27,455 bases of DNA from contig JAYQOT010000029.1 in NCBI GenBank assembly GCA_038144955.1, positions 1-27,455 of the forward strand, written 5' to 3'. Under the pieces are notes generated by a model. That model did no database searches. It was given only the letters and a program-made list of their open reading frames with translations, and was not told where the DNA came from. Positions within the stretch are counted from its first letter, which is position 1; each line of letters begins with the position of its first letter. This document shows, piece by piece, positions 6,517 through 13,138 of the stretch. Both the position numbers and the translations under genes were made by a program. The stretch comes from Ga0077527 sp038144955 (GTDB lineage Bacteria; Pseudomonadota; Gammaproteobacteria; Burkholderiales; SG8-41).

Positions 6517-7790
6517 AACGCAGCAAAAACCCGGGATGCTGCAGCGAGGGTCTGATCAATTTCGGCAGTGCCGTGGGCCGACGATACAAAGCCGGCCTCA
6601 TAGGCTGACGGCGCCAGATAGACACCTTCGGCGAGCATGGCATGGAAAAAGCGATTGAAGGCTTCCTTGTCGCACGACAGGACTTCGGCGTAGGACTGGG
6701 GAGGGGTTTCGCGAAAATAAAGGCCGAACATGCCGCCGATGCTGCGCGCTGAAAACGGGATGCGATGCCCCTGGGCCGCTTCGGCCAGTCCGCTGCAAAG
6801 CCGGTGTGCCGCGGCGGCGAGCCGGTCGTAGAAGCCCGGAGCCTGTATGAGTTTCAGCGTTGCCAACCCCGCGGCTACTGCCACCGGATTTCCCGACAGC
6901 GTTCCGGCCTGATAGACCGGGCCCAGCGGTGCAACGCATTGCATGATGTCACGGCGACCGCCAAACGCACCGACCGGCATGCCGCCCCCGATGACCTTGC
7001 CCAAGGTGGTCAAGTCGGGTTTGATGCCGTACAACGCCTGGGCACCGCCGAGGGCGACACGAAAACCGGTCATCACTTCGTCGAATATGAGTACGGTGCC
7101 GTGGTGACTGCACAGCTTGCGCAGCAACTCGAGAAATCCCGGTCGCGGCGCAACCAGATTCATGTTTCCGGCTACCGGTTCGACGATGACCGCTGCGATC
7201 TCTCCCCCTTCCCGGGAAAACACGGCTTCCAGTTGCGCTTCATTGTTGTATTCAAGCACCAGGGTATGAGCAGCGGTTTCGGCAGGGACCCCGGACGAGG
7301 AAGGCTGCCCGAAAGTCAGTGCACCCGATCCCGCCTTGACCAGCAAGGCGTCGGCGTGGCCGTGATAGCAGCCTTCGAACTTGATGATTTTGCTGCGGTT
7401 GGTATAGCCGCGGGCAAGCCGTATGGCGCTCATGGTTGCTTCGGTGCCGGAGCTGACCAGTCGTAACTGCTCCATGGACGGAACCAGCTTGCGCAGCTCT
7501 TCCGCCATCTCCACCTCGGTCTCGGTCGGGGCGCCGAACGACAGTCCGCGCACCGCGGCCTGCTGAACGGATTTGACGACGTCAGGGTGGGCATGGCCGC
7601 AGATCAACGGCCCCCAAGACCCGACATAGTCGATATAGCTGTTACCGTCGGCATCCCAGACCAGGGCTCCCTTGCCGCGCTGGAAAAACAAGGGAATACC
7701 GCCGACCGATTTGAAGGCGCGTACTGGCGAGTTGACGCCACCGGGAATGATCAACTGTGCATGGTTGAAGAGTTTCTGGCTTTTTTTCAT
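6513..7790 (-). CDS. hemL: Glutamate-1-semialdehyde 2,1-aminomutase
   Basis: HemL converts glutamate-1-semialdehyde to 5-aminolevulinate, the second step of the C5 tetrapyrrole pathway, using pyridoxamine/pyridoxal phosphate in the cytoplasm. The 425-residue sequence is full length. It opens with LFNHAQLIIPGGVNSPVRAF, has SSGTEATMSAIRLAR for phosphate binding, FDEVMTGFR with the cofactor aspartate, and TTLGKVIGGG with Lys265, the residue number of the PLP lysine in E. coli HemL. Its start codon overlaps the thiE stop in an ATGA junction (7787-7790), so translation is coupled to thiamine genes. A gene for the aerobic later step, hemF, lies in the same window at 24583. The downstream gene has its own promoter inside the hemL end. 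Confidence 0.97.
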   Translation of the reverse strand: MKKSQKLFNHAQLIIPGGVNSPVRAFKSVGGIPLFFQRGKGALVWDADGNSYIDYVGSWGPLICGHAHPDVVKSVQQAAVRGLSFGAPTETEVEMAEELRKLVPSMEQLRLVSSGTEATMSAIRLARGYTNRSKIIKFEGCYHGHADALLVKAGSGALTFGQPSSSGVPAETAAHTLVLEYNNEAQLEAVFSREGGEIAAVIVEPVAGNMNLVAPRPGFLELLRKLCSHHGTVLIFDEVMTGFRVALGGAQALYGIKPDLTTLGKVIGGGMPVGAFGGRRDIMQCVAPLGPVYQAGTLSGNPVAVAAGLATLKLIQAPGFYDRLAAAAHRLCSGLAEAAQGHRIPFSARSIGGMFGLYFRETPPQSYAEVLSCDKEAFNRFFHAMLAEGVYLAPSAYEAGFVSSAHGTAEIDQTLAAASRVFAAF

Positions 7791-8416
7791 CGAGGTATTT
7801 GGAACAATGACTGGAAGGCGCGGGCTGCCTGTTCGATATCCTGTGCCGAGAATACCGCGGAAATGACGGCCAAGGCATCAGCGCCTGCGGCTATCAGCGC
7901 CGGCGCATTGTCCAGGGTGATGCCACCGATGGCGACCACCGGTACATCCAGTCTGGCTTTGGCACGGGTCAACAGATCGAGCGGAGGGCGTACAGCGTCA
8001 GGTTTAATCGGAGACGGGAAGAAGCTGCCGAAAGCGACATGATCGGCGCCAGCGGCGATGGCGGCCTGCGCCAGATCAAGACTGTCATAACATGAGGCAC
8101 CGAGCAGCCGGTCAGGTCCCAGAGTTACACGCGCTGCCGAAATAGACCCGTCCTCACCCCCCAGGTGTAAGCCTTCCGTGCCGATTTCGATGGCCAACCC
8201 GGTATGGTCGTTGATGATCAGCGGCACTCCGAATTCCGAGCACATGGCTTTCAGCAGGCGGCTCTGTTCGAGGCGCAACCGGGGTGAGGCGGATTTATTG
8301 CGATACTGGAGAATCTGTATGCCGCCGCGCAGTGCGGCGGCTACGCGACGCTGCAAATCATCGGTGTCGTCTAGATCGGGCGTGATTGCGTAAAGCCCGG
8401 CGATCCCTTTTTTCAC
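7787..8416 (-). CDS. thiE: Thiamine-phosphate synthase
   Basis: ThiE joins hydroxymethylpyrimidine diphosphate and thiazole phosphate to thiamine phosphate. The 209-residue TIM-barrel protein shows all family motifs: LYAITPD, LQYRNK for diphosphate, INDH with the metal ligand, GLHLGGED (commonly GLHLGQxD; the Gln is Gly here), GASCYDS, FGSFFPSPIKP and VAIGGI. The start is GTG 8416, which overlaps the thiD stop as GTGA (8413-8416). The stop overlaps hemL as ATGA. This double overlap makes thiD-thiE-hemL a tightly coupled unit. ThiE and ThiD are consecutive in the pathway, so the first two genes belong together functionally; hemL is an added passenger. Confidence 0.95.
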   Translation of the reverse strand: MKKGIAGLYAITPDLDDTDDLQRRVAAALRGGIQILQYRNKSASPRLRLEQSRLLKAMCSEFGVPLIINDHTGLAIEIGTEGLHLGGEDGSISAARVTLGPDRLLGASCYDSLDLAQAAIAAGADHVAFGSFFPSPIKPDAVRPPLDLLTRAKARLDVPVVAIGGITLDNAPALIAAGADALAVISAVFSAQDIEQAARAFQSLFQIPR

Positions 8417-9264
8417 GTCGGAGGTTCACCGTCGCTCTGAGGTGCATCGGATGCAGTCTCCTCCTCGCGTGCCCAGAACAAGCGATCCGGTATATGTTGG
8501 CCCATGCCGGGACGGAAAGCCTGTTTGAGCGACTGCCAGGTGTATTCTTGTGCATCGCGCACGGCTTCCTGCATCTCTACGCCGTTGGCAATGGTGGCTG
8601 CAAGCGCGGAGGCCAGAGTACAACCCGAGCCATGATAGCTGCCGGGAAGACGGGGCCACGAATCGCTGCGCACTACCCCATCACTGCTATACAGCGTATT
8701 AACCACCTCGCCGGTGTTTTCGTGGGTGCCGGTGATCAGGACGTATTCGCAGCCTGAAGCCAGAATGCGGCGCGCACATTCTGCGAGATCCGGATTGTCA
8801 CCATCGTCGTCGTTGTCTGCCAGCCGCCTCGCTTCGATGCTGTTTGGGGTCACAATGGTGGTTTGCGGAATCAGCAGTTCGCGGATCGCAACCAGCATGT
8901 CTTCAGAGGCCAGCTCGTCGCCTCTGCCGGAAGCCAGCACCGGATCCAGAATCAGCGGAATTTCCGGATAGTCGGAAACGACTTCAGCGACCGCGGCAAC
9001 AGCTTCCAGGCTGCCCAGCACGCCGATCTTGAATGCGGCAACCGGCATATCTTCCAGAACGCAGCGTGCCTGATCGGCAACCCATTCGCCATCCATGGGT
9101 TGCACCTCGTCGACACCCGTAGTGTCCTGGATCGTAATCGCGGTCACAACGGACACCGGATGGCAACCCATGCTGGCAAGAGTCATGATATCCGCCTGCA
9201 GACCGGCTCCCCCGGTGGGATCGGTGGCAGCGAAGACCATCACTACGGGCGGAGCATCAATCAT
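8413..9264 (-). CDS. thiD: Hydroxymethylpyrimidine/phosphomethylpyrimidine kinase
   Basis: ThiD phosphorylates HMP and then HMP phosphate for thiamine synthesis. The protein is a 283-residue ribokinase-fold enzyme. Its N-terminus has FAATDPTGGAGLQADI (usually GSDPSGGAGIQAD), the substrate loop of the family. The middle has LDPVLASGRGDEL and VTPNSIEA, and the C-terminal part has SYHGSGCTLASALAA, the anion-hole motif with its general-base region. The stretch DNDDDGDNPD around residue 150 is an unusually acidic loop. The C-terminal 20 residues are Glu/Asp-rich and extra. The start ATG 9264 lacks a clear ribosome site. It is the first gene of the thiD-thiE-hemL operon and is divergent from rubredoxin; a -10 box on the minus strand is at 9310-9315. 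Confidence 0.93.
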   Translation of the reverse strand: MIDAPPVVMVFAATDPTGGAGLQADIMTLASMGCHPVSVVTAITIQDTTGVDEVQPMDGEWVADQARCVLEDMPVAAFKIGVLGSLEAVAAVAEVVSDYPEIPLILDPVLASGRGDELASEDMLVAIRELLIPQTTIVTPNSIEARRLADNDDDGDNPDLAECARRILASGCEYVLITGTHENTGEVVNTLYSSDGVVRSDSWPRLPGSYHGSGCTLASALAATIANGVEMQEAVRDAQEYTWQSLKQAFRPGMGQHIPDRLFWAREEETASDAPQSDGEPPT

Positions 9265-9292
9265 CAGGTGGTGTGTAAGCGGGATGGGATCA

Positions 9293-9317
9293 GCTAGAAT
9301 GAGGCGGGAATTGTAGC
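9293..9317. promoter_or_regulatory. Divergent thiD / rubredoxin promoter region
   Basis: Two -10-like boxes face away from each other in the 77-bp gap: GCTAGAAT on the plus strand (9293-9300) for the rubredoxin gene, and GCTACAAT on the minus strand (9317-9310) for thiD. Predicted leaders are about 35-40 bases each. The boxes lie within 10 bp, so RNA polymerase could occupy only one at a time. The -35 hexamers are poor for both. Confidence 0.45.
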
Positions 9318-9341
9318 TTATTTGACCTATGGCGAATCCGG

Positions 9342-9527
9342 ATGACGACTGACGAAGCGCAATACAAAAAATACATGTGTCTGATATGCGGTTACATATA
9401 CGACGAAGCAGCGGGAGTGCCTGATGAAGGCATCATCCCTGGTACCCGGTGGGAAGATGTCCCGATGAACTGGACCTGTCCCGAATGCGGTGCGCGCAAG
9501 GAAGATTTTGAAATGGTGCAAATCTGA
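9342..9527 (+). CDS. Rubredoxin
   Basis: This 61-residue protein is a small one-electron carrier with one iron held by four cysteines. The two knuckles are CLICG (Cys13 and Cys16) and CPECG (Cys46 and Cys49). The aromatic core YIYDEAAG and the loop PGTRWEDVPMNW are as in standard rubredoxins. It is cytoplasmic and soluble; partners in proteobacteria include rubredoxin reductases, alkane hydroxylases and peroxide-handling enzymes, none of which is seen here. The gene is divergent from thiD and 19 bp upstream of gloA, with which it is probably co-transcribed. Confidence 0.95.
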   Translation: MTTDEAQYKKYMCLICGYIYDEAAGVPDEGIIPGTRWEDVPMNWTCPECGARKEDFEMVQI

Positions 9528-9546
9528 TTACCGGGCAGGGGAAATC

Positions 9547-9939
9547 ATGAGGCTACTGCATACAATGATCCGTGTTGGCGATCTGCAGCGATCGCTCGAT
9601 TTCTATACCCAGGTCCTGGGCATGCGCCTGCTGCGGAAATCAGATTATCCGGGCGGACGGTTTACCAATGCCTTTGTCGGCTACGATGAAGAGTCGCGTG
9701 CCGCGGTTCTGGAGCTGACCCACAACTGGGATACCAAATCCTATGACATGGGGACCGGATTCGGCCATGTTGCAGTCGAGGTGGATGATCCCTACAAAGC
9801 CTGCGAAGAAGTCAAAAAGCGCGGCGGCAAGGTAACCCGTGAACCCGGACCGATGAAACATGGCACCACAGTCATCGCTTTCGTCGAGGACCCCGATGGC
9901 TACAAGATCGAATTTGTCCAGCGCAAGTCAGCCGGCTGA
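9547..9939 (+). CDS. gloA: Lactoylglutathione lyase (glyoxalase I)
   Basis: GloA isomerises the hemithioacetal of methylglyoxal and glutathione to S-lactoylglutathione. From ATG 9547 (ribosome site CAGGGG six bases upstream) the protein has 130 residues. The four metal ligands are His5, Glu56, His74 and Glu122, the same residue numbers as in the nickel enzyme of E. coli, and the short form without the zinc-type insertions fits the nickel class. Two beta-alpha-beta-beta-beta modules are visible, around MRLLHTMIRVGDLQRSLDFY and TGFGHVAVEVDD. It follows rubredoxin by 19 bp and converges on rsmA, with only eight bases between stops. Confidence 0.96.
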   Translation: MRLLHTMIRVGDLQRSLDFYTQVLGMRLLRKSDYPGGRFTNAFVGYDEESRAAVLELTHNWDTKSYDMGTGFGHVAVEVDDPYKACEEVKKRGGKVTREPGPMKHGTTVIAFVEDPDGYKIEFVQRKSAG

Positions 9940-9947
9940 GTCGATAG

Positions 9948-10739
9948 TCAGGGTTTTGTCGCTATAGCGTCGGCGATTTTCACAAAATCCGCGACCGACA
10001 GTTCCTGGGCCCTGGCGCCGGCATCAATGCCGAGCGCAGCGAGCTGGTCTGCTGAAACCATTCCTTTCAGGGTATTGCGCAGGGTTTTACGCCGTTGCGC
10101 AAACGCGCGGGTGACCACTGCTGCGAAGACCGATTCATCGCGTGCCGGGCAGGGCAGCGGCGACAGCGGAATCAGCCGGACTATGGCGGAGTCAACCTTG
10201 GGTGCGGGATCGAAAGCGCCGGGCGGCACTTCGAACAGCATTTCCATGTCGAAACGGTACTGCAGCATGACCGACAGTCGGCTGAATTCGGAATCTCCCG
10301 GCAAGGCCACCATGCGTTTGACCACTTCACGCTGCAGCATCACGTGGATATCAAGTATGCGGCTGGCGAATTCCGCGAAACGGAACAGCAGCGGCGTCGA
10401 GATGTTGTAGGGAAGATTGCCCGCGACGCGCAGATCGGCGCCGAGCGTGGAGAAATCGAATTTGAGCGCATCGCCTTCGTGGATCAGCAGGCGGTCGCGT
10501 GGATGGTTTTCGCGCAGTCGCGATATCAGGTCACGGTCGATTTCGATCACCTGCAGGCGCTTCAGGCGGGCAAGCAAGGGGGCAGTCAACGCCCCAAGTC
10601 CGGGACCGATTTCGACGAGGTTGTCATCGGGCTGAGGCGCTATGGCGGCGATGATGCCGTCGATGACGCCCTCATCAATCAGAAAATTCTGGCCGAATCG
10701 CTTGCGTGGCAGATGTCGGTCCGGATCTCTCCTGTTCAT
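9948..10739 (-). CDS. rsmA: 16S rRNA (adenine1518-N6/adenine1519-N6) dimethyltransferase
   Basis: RsmA (KsgA) dimethylates two adjacent adenines at the 3' end of 16S rRNA and acts as a late 30S assembly check. The 263-residue protein has RFGQNFL at residues 14-20, the SAM-binding VEIGPGLGALT at 42-52, the acidic VIEIDRD at 64-70, and the catalytic NLPYNIS at 108-114. The C-terminal half holds RVLRRCAN-type target-binding helices, here RAFAQRRKTLRNTLKG. The start ATG overlaps the pdxA stop as ATGA (10736-10739), the usual surA-pdxA-rsmA arrangement of proteobacteria, here downstream of lptD. Confidence 0.97.
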   Translation of the reverse strand: MNRRDPDRHLPRKRFGQNFLIDEGVIDGIIAAIAPQPDDNLVEIGPGLGALTAPLLARLKRLQVIEIDRDLISRLRENHPRDRLLIHEGDALKFDFSTLGADLRVAGNLPYNISTPLLFRFAEFASRILDIHVMLQREVVKRMVALPGDSEFSRLSVMLQYRFDMEMLFEVPPGAFDPAPKVDSAIVRLIPLSPLPCPARDESVFAAVVTRAFAQRRKTLRNTLKGMVSADQLAALGIDAGARAQELSVADFVKIADAIATKP

Positions 10740-11737
10740 GACGCCGAGGCTTGCCGGCTGCGTGTTACAAGTTCGGCAGCCATTCCAATTGCAGCGATCA
10801 GGCTCTCTGCGCCTGCTTTACCGGTAGCGGCGAGATCGAGAGCCGTGCCGTGATCGACCGAGGTGCGTATGATTGGCAGGCCCAGGGTGATATTGACCCC
10901 GCCACCGAAGCCGGCATATTTAAGTACTGGCAGCCCCTGATCGTGATACATGGCCAGTACGCAGTCGCTATTATCCAGATACTTGGCCTGGAACAAGGTA
11001 TCCGCTGGCAATGGTCCCGTGAGATCAAATCCCTCACCGCGCAAACGGTTGATGACGGGGTTGATGACGTCGATTTCTTCGCGACCCAGGTGGCCTGATT
11101 CTCCGGCATGCGGATTGAGGCCAGCGACGATGATCCGCGGTTGCCTGATTGCAAAACGGCTGACCAGATCGTCGCGCAAAACTCTTAGCGTCCGCTCGAG
11201 GCCCTCCTGCGTGATTGCTGCTGCGACATTGCGTAATGGCAGATGCGTAGTTGCCAGTGCAACGCGCATGTCTCCGCCAGCCAGCATCATCACCACATCC
11301 GGTGTTTTCAGTCTTTCCGCAAGAAATTCGGTGTGGCCGGTAAATGCAATGCCTGCATCATTGATGACGCCTTTGTGCACGGGCGCCGTAACCATGGCCT
11401 TGAATCTGCCTGCGGTGCAGCCGTCAGTCGCAATTTCCAGTGTGCGCAGCACATAGGAACTATTGGCCGGATCGAGATGTCCGGGTTTGGCCCGTCGAGT
11501 CAACGGTACATGCAGTACTGAAATCCTCGCGGTTTCTGCAGGGCCGGTGAAACGGGGAACGTTGTCCCAAGCCGCGCCGATGGCAAGAGCGCGCTCCTGG
11601 AGCAGGATCTCGTCGCCGATCACAACTACGCGAGCGGGAAGTTTGCGTCCGGCAATCATGACGCACAAATCCGGCCCTATGCCTGCGGGCTCCCCGGCAG
11701 TTACGGCGATGAGTGGCGCAGCTGTGTTGGCGGGCAT
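10736..11737 (-). CDS. pdxA: 4-hydroxythreonine-4-phosphate dehydrogenase
   Basis: PdxA oxidises 4-phosphohydroxy-threonine with NAD(P) in the DXP-dependent pyridoxal phosphate pathway. The 333-residue protein has TAGEPAGIGPDL near residue 13, the substrate segment TAPVHKGVIN, TGHTEFLAE, and the three metal histidines His165, His210 and His265. They appear in TTHLPLR, GLNPHAGESGHLG and MYHDQGLPVLKY. These are one residue off the E. coli numbering (166, 211, 266). It lies 27 bp after surA and overlaps rsmA by four bases. HemL in the same window depends on a B6 cofactor. Confidence 0.97.
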   Translation of the reverse strand: MPANTAAPLIAVTAGEPAGIGPDLCVMIAGRKLPARVVVIGDEILLQERALAIGAAWDNVPRFTGPAETARISVLHVPLTRRAKPGHLDPANSSYVLRTLEIATDGCTAGRFKAMVTAPVHKGVINDAGIAFTGHTEFLAERLKTPDVVMMLAGGDMRVALATTHLPLRNVAAAITQEGLERTLRVLRDDLVSRFAIRQPRIIVAGLNPHAGESGHLGREEIDVINPVINRLRGEGFDLTGPLPADTLFQAKYLDNSDCVLAMYHDQGLPVLKYAGFGGGVNITLGLPIIRTSVDHGTALDLAATGKAGAESLIAAIGMAAELVTRSRQASAS

Positions 11738-11764
11738 GGCCTGAGGGTCCTGACGCGCAGGAAA

Positions 11765-13087
11765 TCAGCTCCTTTCGTCCAGCCTGCGTTCCACATAAGC
11801 GCGGTCTCGCAGCTGACGAACCCATTCCTGATAGGCCTCATCGGTTTTCCGGTCACGCAGAACCTGGCGGGCATTCAGGCGTTGGCCTTCCTGGGTCATG
11901 TCCTTGGTGCGTCTCTCCAGCACTTGTATCAGGTGCCAGCCGAAAGGGCTGCGTACAGGTTGGCTGATTTCGCCAGGCTTCAATTCACTCATCGGCTTTT
12001 CAAATTCGGGCACAGTATCGCCAGGAGAAAGCCATCCGAGATCCCCGCCGCGGGTTGCACTGGTATCTTCGGAGCGCGCACGCGCCAGTTCCGCGAAATC
12101 GGCCTTGTTGTCGAGACGTTCCTTGAGCGCAAGCAAACGGTTGCGTGCTTCACTCTCGGATACCAGTTCATTGATCTTGATGAGGATATGCCGGGCGTGG
12201 GTTTGCTGCACCATGATCGGAGCCTGTCCGCCGCGGCGCTCGTTCAGTCTGAGGATGTGAAAACCGTTGGGGCTGCGCAGCAGGCTGGTCAGTCCCCCGG
12301 CCTGCAATGGCTGCAGCGCCTCCACAAACAACGAGGGCAATCGATCGCTTTCGCGCCAGCCGATCAACCCGCCCTGGAGTGCCTCGGGACCGTCGGAGAA
12401 CGCGGCTGCGACCTGGCGAAAATCCGAACCCCCCTGAATTTGCGAGAGCGCCTGTTCAGCGCGCGCCCGGCGGGATTGCAGCTGCTCGGGTGAAGCATTT
12501 TCAGGAACAGCGATCAGTATGTGCGAAATATTGAATTCGTCATTGCGTCCCGGTTGCGATTTCAGACCCTGAAGGTAATTGTCAATCTCCGCCTCCGTAA
12601 TCACGACTTTCTGGGCAACTTCGCGTTCGCGCAGCCTCGTTAGAATTATTTCGTTGCGAATGTCTTCACGGAATTTTTCAAACGGCACGCCATCCCTGCT
12701 TAAAGTGCTGCGCAGTTGCGCCAGCGACATCTTGTTCTCTTCAGCGATACGCTCAAGCGCCCGATTCAGCTCGGTATCCTCGACCCGCAGCCCGGTTTCG
12801 CGCGCATGCTGAAGCTGTGCCCGATCGCTGATCAGTCGCTCCAGCAATTGTCTGGCAACGGTATCTCGTGGTGGCGGCGGGGTGCCCTGTTGCCGCATCT
12901 GGCGGAAAGCGAAATCGACGCGGGCTTCAAGTTCACGCTCGGTTATGACCTCGTCATTCACCACGGCAACGATGCGGTCAACCGGGACAATCCGGGGCTT
13001 TGCCGGTTGGGCGCTTGCGGATGGGCACAGCATCGCAAGCGCGGCAGAGAGGACCATCAGGCAGCGAAACGGCGTTACAGGAGGCAT
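11765..13087 (-). CDS. surA: Periplasmic chaperone / peptidyl-prolyl isomerase SurA
   Basis: SurA escorts outer-membrane proteins, including LptD, through the periplasm. From ATG 13087 the protein has 440 residues with a signal peptide (FRCLMVLSAALAMLCPSASAQ). An N-terminal chaperone domain contains RIVAVVNDEVITERELE. Two parvulin domains follow: the first around ISHILIAVPENASPEQ to SPNGFHILRL, the second around HARHILIKINELVSESEA to SPFGWHLIQVLERR. A GTG at 13126 would add 13 residues ahead of the signal peptide, so I chose the later ATG, although its ribosome site is weak. lptD ends 51 bp upstream and pdxA starts 27 bp downstream. The alternate domain motifs such as GGDLGWLSPG are intact in both repeats, with the second domain closer to active parvulins. 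Confidence 0.95.
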   Translation of the reverse strand: MPPVTPFRCLMVLSAALAMLCPSASAQPAKPRIVPVDRIVAVVNDEVITERELEARVDFAFRQMRQQGTPPPPRDTVARQLLERLISDRAQLQHARETGLRVEDTELNRALERIAEENKMSLAQLRSTLSRDGVPFEKFREDIRNEIILTRLREREVAQKVVITEAEIDNYLQGLKSQPGRNDEFNISHILIAVPENASPEQLQSRRARAEQALSQIQGGSDFRQVAAAFSDGPEALQGGLIGWRESDRLPSLFVEALQPLQAGGLTSLLRSPNGFHILRLNERRGGQAPIMVQQTHARHILIKINELVSESEARNRLLALKERLDNKADFAELARARSEDTSATRGGDLGWLSPGDTVPEFEKPMSELKPGEISQPVRSPFGWHLIQVLERRTKDMTQEGQRLNARQVLRDRKTDEAYQEWVRQLRDRAYVERRLDERS

Positions 13088-13138
13088 GTTAAGTCCGGCA
13101 TTAGAGGAAGTTCGGTTACAGGGCACTGATCCGCGAAG

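Noticed and set aside
9960..9969. Palindrome CGCTATAGCG as an operator
   Set aside because: It lies inside the last codons of rsmA and is a single short copy, easily due to chance.
10095..10853. Plus-strand open frame of 252 codons opposite rsmA
   Set aside because: RsmA motifs are complete on the minus strand and the antisense translation matches nothing.
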